Source: Pseudomonadota bacterium
GTDB taxonomy: Bacteria; Pseudomonadota; Alphaproteobacteria; Rhizobiales; Rhizobiaceae
DNA length: 56,668 nucleotides
Assembly: GCA_023419535.1 (NCBI GenBank)
Contig: JAEZXX010000113.1
Coordinates: 1 to 56,668 of the forward strand
Reading direction: 5' to 3'
The position numbers were made by a program, and so were the translations under genes. Each line of letters begins with the position of its first letter. Positions within the stretch are counted from its first letter, which is position 1. A model generated the notes under the pieces. The model made no database searches. It saw only the letters and a list, made by a program, of their open reading frames with translations, and had not been told where the DNA came from. Below, in pieces: positions 19,159 to 27,815 of the stretch.

Positions 19159-19585
19159 TCCCCGCGACGTTCCCCCGGAAGGCACCCGAGAGGGGCACCG
19201 CGACAACAGGTCGGTGCCCGAGCTCCTGTCGGACCTCATGCGCGAGGGCAACGAGCTGTTCCGCACCGAAGGGCGCCTCATCCGCTCGGAGATCTCCGAC
19301 AAGATCAGGCAGGTCGAGATCGGCGGCGGGTCGATCCTGGCCGGGGCGATCTGCCTCCTGGTCGCGCTGAACGTGCTCTCGGCCGCGCTCGTGGCGGGGC
19401 TGGCGAACGTGGCGGAGATGGGCCCGGGCTGGGCCGCCCTCATCGTCGGCGTCGTCATCGCGGTGGTGGGCGCCCTGCTTCTCGCCAAGGGCAAGAAGAA
19501 CCTCGAACCCAGCAATCTCACGCCCGAGAAGACGGCGCAGCAGCTTCGTCAGGACGGGCGGCTCGTGAAGGAGCAGACCCGATGA
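19148..19585 (+). CDS. Phage holin family protein (holin-X / PF07332-like)
   Basis: This 145-residue protein has a hydrophilic, helical N-terminus (SVPELLSDLMREGNELFRTEGRL) and two adjacent membrane helices (SILAGAICLLVALNVLSAALV and AALIVGVVIAVVGALLLA), the layout of the Actinobacterial Holin-X / Phage_holin_3_6 family. No phage genes are nearby, so it is a chromosomal envelope protein and not a lysis holin. A GAAGGAAGG site precedes the ATG, and the gene overlaps its neighbours by 11 and 4 bases. Confidence 0.75.
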   Translation: MTVDPRDVPPEGTREGHRDNRSVPELLSDLMREGNELFRTEGRLIRSEISDKIRQVEIGGGSILAGAICLLVALNVLSAALVAGLANVAEMGPGWAALIVGVVIAVVGALLLAKGKKNLEPSNLTPEKTAQQLRQDGRLVKEQTR

Positions 19586-20607
19586 GCGAAGAGACGGAAC
19601 GGCTCGCCCGCGAGGCGGAAGAGCGCCGCAGCCATGTCGACAGCACGCTCGACCAGCTGAAGGACAAGTTCTCGGTCGGCCAGATCGTGGACGAGCTCTC
19701 GGGCTACGTCCGCGAGGGGCAGGGCGCCGACATGGTGCGCAATCTGAACCGGCAGGTCCGGGACAATCCCCTGGCGCTCGGGCTGGTCGGCGCGGGCATC
19801 GCCTGGCTTCTCCTGGGGCAGGGCGTGCGCGAGGGCGGCCATCGCGTGAAGGACCGCTACGACGAGTGGCGCGACGACGACGACCTCTACGATCGCGATC
19901 GTCTGTCGGGCGGCGGCTACCCGATCGCCGACGGGCGCCCTCACACGGTCGGCGAAGGCCCCTACGCCGGACAGAGCGGCTCGCACGCGGCCGCCTCCCC
20001 GGGCGGCGCTGGTCTGGCCGAGCGCGCCAAGGGGGCCGCAGGGCGGGTCGGTTCGGCTGCGTCCTCGGCAGGCTCCAGCATCGCCGGCGGCGCGAGTTCC
20101 CTCGGTTCGGGCGTTTCAGGCGCCGCCTCGGCCGCCTCGGACCGGGTCGGCCATGCGCTCCACGACGCACGCGATGCGGCCTCCCATGCGGGCGAGCGGG
20201 TCTACCGCTCCGGCGCCTCGGCCGGTCGGCGGATCGGCGGTTATGGCCGGAGCGCCCGGCGGACCTTCCTCGACACGCTGCAGGAGGAGCCGCTGATCGT
20301 GGGCGCCGTGGCGCTGGCGATCGGTGCTGCGGTCGGCGCGGCTCTGCCGTCCACACGCCGGGAGGACGAGCTGTTCGGGCAGACCCGCGACCGGCTGCGC
20401 GACGGCGCCTTGGACTACGGCCGTGACGCGCTCGACAAGGCCGAGCACGTGGCGGGCGAGGCCTATCGCGCCGCGAGCGAGGAGGCCGAAGCCAAGGGCC
20501 TCAAGCCCGGAAGCGACGGCGAGACCCTGGCTCAGAAGGCGTCCTCGGTGATCGAGCGGGCCACGGAGGCCGCCAAGGACGATGCCCGCAAGGAAGGGCT
20601 GATCTAG
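19582..20607 (+). CDS. DUF3618 domain-containing membrane protein
   Basis: This 341-residue protein begins with a DUF3618 domain: an N-terminal REAEERRSHVDSTLDQLKDK helix, then RQVRDNPLALGLVGAGIAWLLLGQ, a membrane segment near residues 66-80. The middle is Gly/Ser/Ala-rich and probably flexible. A second hydrophobic segment (EPLIVGAVALAIGAAVGAALP, about residues 236-256) suggests two membrane attachments. The C-terminus is charged and helical. It is the last gene of the operon, overlaps the holin-like gene by four bases and is followed by a strong terminator. The molecular function is not known. Confidence 0.72.
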   Translation: MSEETERLAREAEERRSHVDSTLDQLKDKFSVGQIVDELSGYVREGQGADMVRNLNRQVRDNPLALGLVGAGIAWLLLGQGVREGGHRVKDRYDEWRDDDDLYDRDRLSGGGYPIADGRPHTVGEGPYAGQSGSHAAASPGGAGLAERAKGAAGRVGSAASSAGSSIAGGASSLGSGVSGAASAASDRVGHALHDARDAASHAGERVYRSGASAGRRIGGYGRSARRTFLDTLQEEPLIVGAVALAIGAAVGAALPSTRREDELFGQTRDRLRDGALDYGRDALDKAEHVAGEAYRAASEEAEAKGLKPGSDGETLAQKASSVIERATEAAKDDARKEGLI

Positions 20608-20630
20608 CTTCGCGCCCTCCAATGAAAAGG

Positions 20631-20664
20631 AAGGCCGCGCCGGACGACCCGGCGCGGCCTTTTT
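20631..20664 (+). terminator. Intrinsic terminator of the DUF3618 operon
   Basis: A perfect 13-bp GC-rich stem (20631-20643 with 20649-20661), a five-base loop and a run of T form a classic terminator. The NUDIX gene converging from the right ends inside the T-run (stop at 20663-20665), so the hairpin probably serves both directions. Confidence 0.9.
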
Positions 20665-21127
20665 AATCGAAGAAGCCCTCGCGCAGGCATTCGTGGACGA
20701 TCGGGCCGCCGGCCGGCTGCAGGATCGTGGGCATGAGAACCGATGGTCTCAGATCGAGTTCGGGCAATGCGGCCAGCGCCGTCCAACTGAAGGTCAGATG
20801 AGGCTCGACGCCGCGAAACGGCACGACCGCCTCGGCGAGCGTCCGGTCGGCGAAGTCCGCCTCGAACGCGAGCACGACTTCCTGATAGGCTCGGCTCCTC
20901 CATGAGAAGAGGTTCTCGCAGACGAGGAAAGGGGCCGCGACGACGAAGTTCCGGTCTCCCAGTTCCTCGCAGAGCTCGCGAACGAGGGCTTCACGTGCGA
21001 ACTCGCCCGTCTCGACCGATCCCCCCGGCAGCGTCCAGAACTCGTCGCCGTCCTCCTGGCAGAGAAGGACCCGCTCCGCGTCCACGATCCGCGCGCAGGC
21101 GCGAAGGCGGATGAGCGGTCCGCTCAC
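20663..21127 (-). CDS. NUDIX hydrolase
   Basis: This 154-residue protein has a complete Nudix box, G-x5-E-x7-REL-x-EE-x-G, seen as GGSVETGEFAREALVRELCE followed by ELG (residues ~35-58). Such enzymes hydrolyse nucleoside diphosphates linked to another group; the substrate here is not predictable. It starts with GTG at 21127, overlapping the stop of the PBP1A gene by four bases (GTGA), so it is the second gene of that operon. Confidence 0.85.
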   Translation of the reverse strand: MSGPLIRLRACARIVDAERVLLCQEDGDEFWTLPGGSVETGEFAREALVRELCEELGDRNFVVAAPFLVCENLFSWRSRAYQEVVLAFEADFADRTLAEAVVPFRGVEPHLTFSWTALAALPELDLRPSVLMPTILQPAGGPIVHECLREGFFD

Positions 21128-23601
21128 CCGCCGAAGAGGCCGCGGAAGAGGGAGCGGTCGATGGAGCGCTCGACGGGGCCTTCCAGCACGGCGTCCGGCG
21201 GCAGCTCGTCGCGGCGCACCACGCGCGCCGGTCCGATCTCGGCCGGCGGCATGCGCGCCGGCTGGCCGTAGTCCTCGCCCCCCGCGAAGGGGTCGCCGCC
21301 CGCCATCTGTCCGTCCGGCGAGATCGGCACGTAGTCGGGCTGGCTGTCCGGCGAGACGATCTCATAGCCCTCGTCCTCGCCTCCGCGCATGGTCGGGAGC
21401 GTGCGCTGGGGCTCGTTCGAGACCATGCCCTCGCCCCCGAGCGGGCGGCCGTAGGGGTCGACGGGGTTGCCGTACTGGTCGACATAATTGCCCCACTGGT
21501 CGACATAGACCTGGACGGGCTCCTGCGGCTGCGGCTGCTGGTCGAGCTGCTGCTGGCGCGCGATGCGGTCGCTGCCCGGCAGCGGCACGGGCGGCAGCCC
21601 CTCGTGCGCGGCGATCATGAACGCCTTCCAGGCCTCAGCCGGCAGCGCGCCGCCCGTCACCTGGCGCATCGGCGCGCCGTTGTCGTTGCCGAACCAGACG
21701 CCGGTGGTGAGGTTGGCCGTGTAGCCGACGAACCAGGCGTCCTTGAAGTCCTGCGTCGTCCCGGTCTTGCCGCCGGCCTGCCAGTCGGGGAAGGCGGCTC
21801 TCCGGCCGGTTCCGCTCGTCAGCACCCGCGTCGTCATCTGGTTCATCATCGCCGCGACGTCCGGGTCGACGACGATGGGCGGCACGCCCGCGCCGCGCTC
21901 GTAGAGAACGCGCCCCGAGACGGTGGTGACGCGGTTCACCAGATGCGGCGTCGCTTGGTAGCCGCCATTGGCGAAGGGCGCGAAGGCGCCGGTGAGTTCC
22001 AGAAGCGAGACCTCGCCCGTGCCGAGCGCGATCGAGGCGTTCTCCTGCATCGGCGAGTTGATTCCCAGGCGCTTGGCCGTCTCGATGACGCGCGCGGGGC
22101 CGACCTCGGCGGTGAGCTGCGCGGCGATGGTGTTCAGGGAGAGCGCCAGCGCGTCGCCGACGGTGACCGCGCCGCGGAAGCGGTTGTCGTAGTTCGACGG
22201 GCTCCAGTCGCCGATGCGCGTCGGCGCGTCGTTGACGACCATCTCCGGCCGCCATCCCTGCTCGAGCGCGGCCGCCCAGACGAAGGGCTTGAAGGTCGAG
22301 CCCGGCTGGCGGCGCGCGTCCACCGCGCGGTTGAACTGGCTCTCGTTGTAGTCCCGGCCGCCGACGATGGCGCGGATCGCGCCCGTGCCGTCGAGCGCGA
22401 CCAAGGCGCCCTGCGTGACGTTCTGGGTGGCGCCGTCGATCGTCTCCTTGATGATCGTCTCGGCGCGCTTCTCGAGACCCATGTCGATGGTGGTCTCGAC
22501 GACGACATCCTCGGCGATGTCGGGCGCGAGCTGGCGCAGGTCCCGCATCACCATGTCGGCGGCGTAGTGCTCGCCGCCGGTCCAGTAGGCGCGCGCGATG
22601 GTCGGCTCGTTGGAGCGGGCGGCCTCCAGCTCCTCGGGCGTGATGAAGCCGGCGTCGCGCATAGCGGCGAGAACCACGGCGCCGCGCGCCTTGGCGCCGT
22701 CCGGGTTGCGCACAGGGGTGAGACGCGAGGGCGCCTGCAGGACGCCGGCGAGCATCGCGGCCTCCGAAAGCGTGACGTCGGAGGCGTTCTTGTCGAAATA
22801 GCGCCGCGCGGCGGCCTGCACGCCCGTCGCGCCCGAGCCGAAATAGACCCGGTTCAGATACATCTCCAGGATCTGGTCCTTGGAGAACTTCGCCTCCAGC
22901 CAGACCGAGAGGATGGCCTCCTGGATCTTGCGCTGGATGGTCTGGTCGGGCGTCAGGAAGACGTTCTTGGCCAGCTGCTGCGTCAGCGTCGAGCCGCCCT
23001 GAACGGTCTGGCCGGCAGACAGGTTCTCGACGAGCGCGCGGCCGATGCCGATCGGGTCGACGCCGAAATGGTCGTAGAAGCGGCGGTCCTCGATCGCGAT
23101 GACGGCCTGCGGGATGTGGGCGTTCATCTGGTCGAGCGAGACGGCCTCGCCGCCGGTGAGGCCGCGATCTGCGAGCAGTTCGCCGTCGTAGGAGACGATC
23201 TTGACGTTCGGCGGCCGGTCCGGGACGACCCAGACCTCGTCGGGCAGCGTCATCGCGAAATAGGCGACGACGATTCCGAGGCCGACGACGCCCCAGAAGG
23301 CGGCGAAGACACCGAGCCGGAAGAGGTGCCCGAGGAAGGAGCGCCGGCGCCGTCGCGGGCGGCCGAAGAAGCCGCCGCCCGAGCCTGAACCGCCGCGTCC
23401 GCCGGAGGCCGAGCTGCCGGACTTGGCGCGTGCGGTTCGTCCGCTGGCTTTGGCCGCCTGCGACTTGCGCCGCGCGGCCATCGCAACGGGCCGGTCGTTC
23501 ACGACGGCCCGGTCGTCGGCGGACAGCCGGAAGTCGTCGTCCGCCTCGGGCTCCTGGCCGAAGGTCGGCTCGATCCGCGTCTGCCTGCGTCCAAGGCCCA
23601 T
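21124..23601 (-). CDS. Penicillin-binding protein 1A, bifunctional transglycosylase/transpeptidase
   Basis: This 825-residue class A PBP builds peptidoglycan. An N-terminal cytoplasmic region rich in basic and Gly/Ser residues precedes one membrane helix (about residues 93-117). The GT51 glycosyltransferase domain follows (catalytic Glu171 in IEDRRFYDHFG; GGSTLTQQLAKN), then the transpeptidase domain with Ser435 in GSTFKPF, the SLN motif in SLNTIAAQL, and KTGTTQ. A long Pro/Gln/Gly-rich C-terminal tail with repeated DQWGNY/DQYGNP units extends beyond the catalytic domain. The ATG at 23601 follows GAGGGGG. The upstream extension of the frame to 23757 has no support. It is MrcA/PonA-like. Confidence 0.93.
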   Translation of the reverse strand: MGLGRRQTRIEPTFGQEPEADDDFRLSADDRAVVNDRPVAMAARRKSQAAKASGRTARAKSGSSASGGRGGSGSGGGFFGRPRRRRRSFLGHLFRLGVFAAFWGVVGLGIVVAYFAMTLPDEVWVVPDRPPNVKIVSYDGELLADRGLTGGEAVSLDQMNAHIPQAVIAIEDRRFYDHFGVDPIGIGRALVENLSAGQTVQGGSTLTQQLAKNVFLTPDQTIQRKIQEAILSVWLEAKFSKDQILEMYLNRVYFGSGATGVQAAARRYFDKNASDVTLSEAAMLAGVLQAPSRLTPVRNPDGAKARGAVVLAAMRDAGFITPEELEAARSNEPTIARAYWTGGEHYAADMVMRDLRQLAPDIAEDVVVETTIDMGLEKRAETIIKETIDGATQNVTQGALVALDGTGAIRAIVGGRDYNESQFNRAVDARRQPGSTFKPFVWAAALEQGWRPEMVVNDAPTRIGDWSPSNYDNRFRGAVTVGDALALSLNTIAAQLTAEVGPARVIETAKRLGINSPMQENASIALGTGEVSLLELTGAFAPFANGGYQATPHLVNRVTTVSGRVLYERGAGVPPIVVDPDVAAMMNQMTTRVLTSGTGRRAAFPDWQAGGKTGTTQDFKDAWFVGYTANLTTGVWFGNDNGAPMRQVTGGALPAEAWKAFMIAAHEGLPPVPLPGSDRIARQQQLDQQPQPQEPVQVYVDQWGNYVDQYGNPVDPYGRPLGGEGMVSNEPQRTLPTMRGGEDEGYEIVSPDSQPDYVPISPDGQMAGGDPFAGGEDYGQPARMPPAEIGPARVVRRDELPPDAVLEGPVERSIDRSLFRGLFGG

Positions 23602-23799
23602 CGAAAGCCCCCTCTGAATGTACTGCGCGCCGCCGCGCCCTCGACGGCGGACGCTCCTTTTCGGCCGGCCGGGCGTCGCACCATGCCAGACCAGCCTGAA
23701 CTCGCCCTGAACGGTCCGCGGACCGCGAGCCGCGGCCCCGCGTCGTCGCCTCGACATTCCAGCCGAATACGGCGTTTTGACGGGGCGTCCGGATACGAC

Positions 23800-23820
23800 A
23801 AAGGCCCGTTTCCGGGCCTC
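23800..23820 (-). terminator. Terminator-like hairpin after the DUF3563 gene
   Basis: A 7-bp GC-rich stem (23802-23808 with 23813-23819) with a four-base loop lies about 60 bases after the DUF3563 stop. Read on the minus strand it is followed by only three T, so it is a weak intrinsic terminator. The segment also forms the boundary with the PBP1A leader. Confidence 0.5.
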
Positions 23821-23877
23821 GAGGTGCTGGTGTCCAGCTGGGCTCCGTTCCCGGAGCAGACGGCGGCTTGCCCGCGC

Positions 23878-24036
23878 TCAGTAACCGAAACGGCGCAGGC
23901 GCAACAGCCCCCGGTCGATCTCTTTCTGGCGACGTTCGAGGTCGGTCAGGGAGACCGAATCCTCAAGGTAGGCGTGCTCGCGCGCGCTCTGCGACATAGG
24001 CGTGACGGCGCGACGGAAGCGTCTGGCGATGTTCAT
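23878..24036 (-). CDS. DUF3563 family small protein
   Basis: This 52-residue protein carries the DUF3563 pattern: AREHAYLEDSVSLTDLERRQ followed by KEIDRG. The N-terminus is basic (MNIARRFRRAV). The start ATG at 24036 is seven bases after AAGGAG, which excludes the slightly longer upstream frame. Members are small soluble proteins of unknown function common in alpha- and betaproteobacteria. Confidence 0.75.
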   Translation of the reverse strand: MNIARRFRRAVTPMSQSAREHAYLEDSVSLTDLERRQKEIDRGLLRLRRFGY

Positions 24037-24104
24037 TGACTTCTCCTTCTGACGTTGTTCCACCCATGTCCAATGTGAGTTCGAAGACGGTATGCTGCAA
24101 TGCG

Positions 24105-24133
24105 GGAGGGCGCATGTCTGGCATGCACCCTCC
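24105..24133. other. Stable intergenic hairpin
   Basis: GGAGGG-C-GCATG (24105-24116) pairs with CATGC-A-CCCTCC (24122-24133) around a five-base loop, with a single mismatch. It lies between the alpha/beta hydrolase stop and the DUF3563 start. It has no T-run, so it may stabilise the hydrolase message or bind a protein. Confidence 0.5.
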
Positions 24134-24195
24134 GTGACCCTTGCCGAGCCTAGCCCATTGCGGGAACAGGCGATTTCAAGCGGCCGGCCCGAGCG

Positions 24196-25017
24196 TCAGT
24201 CCCGCGCGAACTCCGCCAGGTCGCTCGTCAGCCGGTCCTTGTGGGTGAAGTGCAGTCCGTGGGGCGCGCCGTCATAGGTGATCAGCTGAGACCCGGCGAT
24301 CATCTCGTGAGCGTGGCGGGCGGAGCTTTCGAACGGCACGATGTCGTCCTTGCTGCCGTGGATGAGGAGCGTCGGCACCTTGAAGTGGGCCATGTCGGGC
24401 CGGAAATCTGTGCGGCCGAAGGCGTCGACACAGGCGATCGTCCCCGGAAGCCCGGCCTGCATCGCAAGATCGAAGGTCCAGTCCAAGACTTCGTCCGAGA
24501 CCGGCGAGGTGAGGAGGCCGACGCCGAAGAACTGCTTGCCGAAGCCGGCGAGAAAGTGCGGACGGTCGCGTCGAAGCTCGTCGACGAAACCGTCGAAGGT
24601 CGCGCCGTCCAGCCCGTCCGGATTGTCGTCGGTCTTCAGCATGAAGGGCGTCACCGCCGCGACCAGCGCCACGCGGCCGACGCGCTTGCCGCCGTGCCGG
24701 CTCATGTAGCGGGCGACTTCGCCTCCGCCCATGGAGAAGCCGACGAGGACCGCGTCCTGCAGGTCGAGATGATCGAGGAGCGCGGCGAGATCGTCGGCCA
24801 GCGTGTCGTAGTCGTAGCCGCGGAACGGCTGATCGGACCGGCCGAAGCCGCGCCGGTCGTAGGCGATCACGCGAAAGCCCTGGGCGGCCAGATCCAGCGA
24901 CTGGTCCTCCCACATGTCCGCGTTCAGCGGCCAGCCGTGGATGAGGACGATCGGGCGGCCCTGGCCCCAGTCCTTGTAAAACAGTCGAACGCCGTCCTTC
25001 GTCTCGACGAAGCTCAT
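24196..25017 (-). CDS. Alpha/beta hydrolase, non-heme chloroperoxidase-like
   Basis: This 273-residue protein is a complete alpha/beta hydrolase of the cofactor-free haloperoxidase/arylesterase group. The oxyanion region is IHGWPLNADMW, the nucleophile is Ser95 in GFSMGG, the likely acid is Asp224 in HGSKDDIVPF and the catalytic His is His253 in APHGLHFTH. No signal peptide is visible, so it is cytoplasmic. The likely natural activity is an esterase or perhydrolase; real halogenation is seldom the physiological role. The ATG follows AAGGAG. Confidence 0.88.
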   Translation of the reverse strand: MSFVETKDGVRLFYKDWGQGRPIVLIHGWPLNADMWEDQSLDLAAQGFRVIAYDRRGFGRSDQPFRGYDYDTLADDLAALLDHLDLQDAVLVGFSMGGGEVARYMSRHGGKRVGRVALVAAVTPFMLKTDDNPDGLDGATFDGFVDELRRDRPHFLAGFGKQFFGVGLLTSPVSDEVLDWTFDLAMQAGLPGTIACVDAFGRTDFRPDMAHFKVPTLLIHGSKDDIVPFESSARHAHEMIAGSQLITYDGAPHGLHFTHKDRLTSDLAEFARD

Positions 25018-25127
25018 GGGTCATGCTCCTTTTGGAGGTGGAGCAAGGCCAATGCGTCTCGATTCAGCCGGTTCCGGCGGCGCGATCAGCTTGAAGTGAT
25101 CGTCCCGCCCGGCAACCGGCCGCCGGA

Positions 25128-25994
25128 TCAGAAGATGTCGAAGGAGAAGCGGCGCGACAGGCCGAGGCCGACGGTGAACTGGTCGCGGCTGCCGACCTCG
25201 GCGATCGGCGAATCCGCGGCGTCTCCGACCAGCCGGTCGTAGGAGGCCTCGGCGCGCGCGAACCAGTTCGGGCGGAACTCGTAGCGCATCGAGGTCTCGA
25301 GGCCGACGGAGGTGAAGCCGCCGTCGGCCTCGAAGGCGTCCAGGCGCCCGCCGGACGCGGCGCTCTCGGCCGGCGAGACGGAGAAATAGGTCGAGACGTA
25401 GTCGGAGGAGGCGAAGGAGGCGCGCGGCCCGAACTTCAGCTCCAGAATCTCGGTCGGACGGGCGATCGCGTCGACGCCCAGATCGCCGGTGACGCCGCGC
25501 GCCTCGCCGAAGGCACCGCGCAGCGCGCCGTAGACCTCCACGCCGTAGACCGGGTCGAGGGCGTATTCGTAGCCGACGCGAAGGCCGAGCTCGTAGGTCT
25601 CGTCGAGATCGCGGGTGCCGGTGAGGTCCGAATCGTCGCCGGCGTCCCGCGAGCCGACGAGGCCGAAGGACGGCCCGAAGGTCAGCCCGCCGACCCGGTC
25701 GGAGCCACCCACCGTGAACAGGCCGGGGATCGACAGATAGTCGACGCTGATGACCGGGAAGGGCGTGACGATGTACTCGTCGGAGCCGAGATATCGCGGG
25801 CGCACGCGCCCGCCGAGCCCGAGCTCGATGATCAGGTCGGCATTGTTGGCGATGGCGACTTCGGACGTGTCGATGCCGATGGGAGCCTGGCCGATGGGCG
25901 CCTGACCGACGGGAGCCTGAGCCAGCGCCGGTTCGGCGACGAGCGCGGCCGCCCCGGCGGCGACGGCGGCAAGGGCGATGCGGTGGATAGACAA
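25128..25994 (-). CDS. MipA/OmpV family outer-membrane protein
   Basis: This 288-residue protein has a Sec signal peptide (cleaved after about ALAQ, residue 26), a short PVGQAPIGQAPIG repeat, and then a beta-barrel of the MipA/OmpV type (for example GGRVRPRYLGSDEYIVTPFP). It ends with FDIF, an aromatic terminus expected for outer-membrane insertion. MipA relatives scaffold murein enzymes; OmpV relatives are porin-like. The start is TTG at 25994 after GGAG, which gives a proper signal peptide. A 7-bp hairpin (26011-26017 with 26023-26029) lies in the leader. Confidence 0.82.
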   Translation of the reverse strand: MSIHRIALAAVAAGAAALVAEPALAQAPVGQAPIGQAPIGIDTSEVAIANNADLIIELGLGGRVRPRYLGSDEYIVTPFPVISVDYLSIPGLFTVGGSDRVGGLTFGPSFGLVGSRDAGDDSDLTGTRDLDETYELGLRVGYEYALDPVYGVEVYGALRGAFGEARGVTGDLGVDAIARPTEILELKFGPRASFASSDYVSTYFSVSPAESAASGGRLDAFEADGGFTSVGLETSMRYEFRPNWFARAEASYDRLVGDAADSPIAEVGSRDQFTVGLGLSRRFSFDIF

Positions 25995-26199
25995 GGTGGC
26001 TCACTCCGGTGGGAGCCCTCACGGCTCCCTTCGGGACCATTAGTCGGGCGCGGACGCCGATGTTCAACCGCTGGGCGCCCCGCCACGGCCGTTTGGCGTT
26101 CCGGCGTGGCCGATCGGCCACGCGTGCGCGAGCCTTGCCCGAGGCTGGAGAGGCCGCTAGCTTGGCCGGCACAGGCCGAAGAACGGCCGAGGAGGATCG

Positions 26200-27183
26200 A
26201 TGACGATGAAGACCCTTTTGTCCGGCGCCGCGCTCGCGCTCGGCGCCCTTGCTGTCTCGTTCACGCCGGCGAGCGCGCAGACCGACTTCCCGACGCAGCC
26301 GATCACCCTCGTGGTGCCCTTCGCGGCCGGCGGCTCGACGGATCTCGTGGCGCGCATCGTGGCGCAGAAGATGAGCGAGGAGCTGGGCCAGCAGGTTCTC
26401 GTCGACAACCGCGCGGGCGCGGGCGGCACGCTGGGTGCCACGGCGGTGGCGCAGGCTCAGCCGGACGGCTACACGATCCTCATGGGCACGATCGCGACCC
26501 ACGCGCTCTCGGCCTCGCTCTACGCCAACCCGCCCTTCGACCCGGTCGAGGATTTCGAGCCGATCGCCTGGCTCGTGACCGTTCCGAACGTGCTGGCGGT
26601 CAACCCCGACTTCCCGGCGCAGACCGTGGAGGAGCTGATCGCCCTCCTGAAGGAGGATCCGGAGGGCTACATCTACGCCTCTTCGGGCAACGGCACGCCG
26701 CTGCACCTCTCTGGAGAGCTCTTCAAGGAGCTGACCGAGACCGAGATGACGCACGTCCCCTACCAGGGCTCCGGCCCGGCGCTGATCGACGTGATCGGCG
26801 GCCAGGTGCCGATCATCTTCGACAACCTTCCCTCGGCCACCGAGCCCATCCGCGCCGGGCAGCTGCGCGCGCTGGCGGTGACGACGACCGAGCGGGCCGG
26901 CAACTTCCCCGACCTTCCGACCATGGAGGAGGCGGGCGTGCCCGGCTACGACACCAATTCCTGGAACGCGCTCTTCGCGCCGGCGGGCACGCCGCCGGAG
27001 GTGATCGGCGTGCTGGAAGAGGCGGCGCTCGCGGCCGTCAACGATCCGGATATCCAGCAGCGTCTTCAGGATGCGGGCGCGATCATCGTGGCCGAGGGCG
27101 CCGAGGCGCTCGGCGAACACGTGCGCACCGAGGTCGAGCGCTGGGCCCCGGTCATCGAGTCGGCCGGCGTCCAGATGGACTGA
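26200..27183 (+). CDS. Tripartite tricarboxylate transporter substrate-binding protein (Bug/TctC family)
   Basis: This 327-residue periplasmic protein has a signal peptide ending at about residue 26 (SAQ) and the Bug fold: the PITLVVPFAAGGSTDLVARI motif, DNRAGAGGTLGA, and YQGSGPALIDVIGGQVP. Bug proteins bind carboxylates and other small organic acids. No TctA/TctB membrane genes adjoin it, which is common for this family; it may serve a distant transporter or act as a sensor. The start ATG at 26200 follows GGAGGA. Confidence 0.88.
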   Translation: MTMKTLLSGAALALGALAVSFTPASAQTDFPTQPITLVVPFAAGGSTDLVARIVAQKMSEELGQQVLVDNRAGAGGTLGATAVAQAQPDGYTILMGTIATHALSASLYANPPFDPVEDFEPIAWLVTVPNVLAVNPDFPAQTVEELIALLKEDPEGYIYASSGNGTPLHLSGELFKELTETEMTHVPYQGSGPALIDVIGGQVPIIFDNLPSATEPIRAGQLRALAVTTTERAGNFPDLPTMEEAGVPGYDTNSWNALFAPAGTPPEVIGVLEEAALAAVNDPDIQQRLQDAGAIIVAEGAEALGEHVRTEVERWAPVIESAGVQMD

Positions 27184-27213
27184 CCGTTCGCCCTTCGAAG
27201 CGGACGACGATGG

Positions 27214-27239
27214 AGGGGCGGAGCGATCCGCCCCTTTTT
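27214..27239 (+). terminator. Intrinsic terminator of the Bug-type gene
   Basis: A perfect 9-bp stem (27214-27222 with 27227-27235) with a four-base loop is followed by TTTTT. It lies 31 bases after the stop codon. Confidence 0.9.
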
Positions 27240-27285
27240 GCTGCCCGGCCGCCGGAAGCGCGAGGCCCCCGACGGAGACGAGACG

Positions 27286-27639
27286 ATGGCGGACACGGTG
27301 CTCTACGGCATCCGCAACTGCGACACGGTGAAGAAGGCCCGGGGCTTCCTCGACGCACGGGGGGTCGCCCACCGCTTCCACGACTTTAAGGTCGAGGGCG
27401 TCGAGCCTTCGATGCTGGAGCGTTGGTGCCAGGCGGCAGGATGGGAGACGGTGCTGAACCGCGCGGGCACGACCTTCCGCAGGCTGCCCGAAACCGACAA
27501 GGCGGACCTGACGCCGGAAAAGGCCGTCGCGCTGATGCTCGCGCAGCCCTCGATGATCAAGCGCCCGGTGCTGGAGCGGGACGGCGCGGTCCATGTGGGC
27601 TTCAAGCCGGCGCAGTACGAGGCGCTGTTCGGGGCGTAG
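27286..27639 (+). CDS. ArsC/Spx family reductase-like protein (YffB type)
   Basis: This 117-residue protein has the ArsC-like thioredoxin fold. The N-terminal YGIRNCDTVKKAR motif holds a single Cys (about residue 12), and FHDFKVEG and the SMIKRPVLE segment match the YffB branch. True arsenate reductases use an Arg triad not obvious here, so a glutathione-dependent thiol reductase role is more likely. The ATG at 27286 is preceded by GGAG. Confidence 0.85.
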   Translation: MADTVLYGIRNCDTVKKARGFLDARGVAHRFHDFKVEGVEPSMLERWCQAAGWETVLNRAGTTFRRLPETDKADLTPEKAVALMLAQPSMIKRPVLERDGAVHVGFKPAQYEALFGA

Positions 27640-27815
27640 GCCTCACTAGCCCGCGCGACATTGCAGGACGAGGGTGAGCGAGCCGACCGTGTGCCCGGCG
27701 CCCGCCTCACCAAATGCTTAAGGCCGGCATGCCGATCTGATGGCCGTCCTTCACCCGCCCTAAAGACGAAACGTCTAATCCTGTAAGCGGCGAACATCTG
27801 GCGGGCGAACGGACA

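Noticed and set aside
19148..19585. Holin-like protein as a sign of a prophage
   Set aside because: No other phage gene is present, and this family commonly sits in chromosomal stress operons of alphaproteobacteria.
26200..27183. Complete tripartite tricarboxylate transporter
   Set aside because: Only the binding protein is present; no TctA or TctB membrane gene lies nearby.
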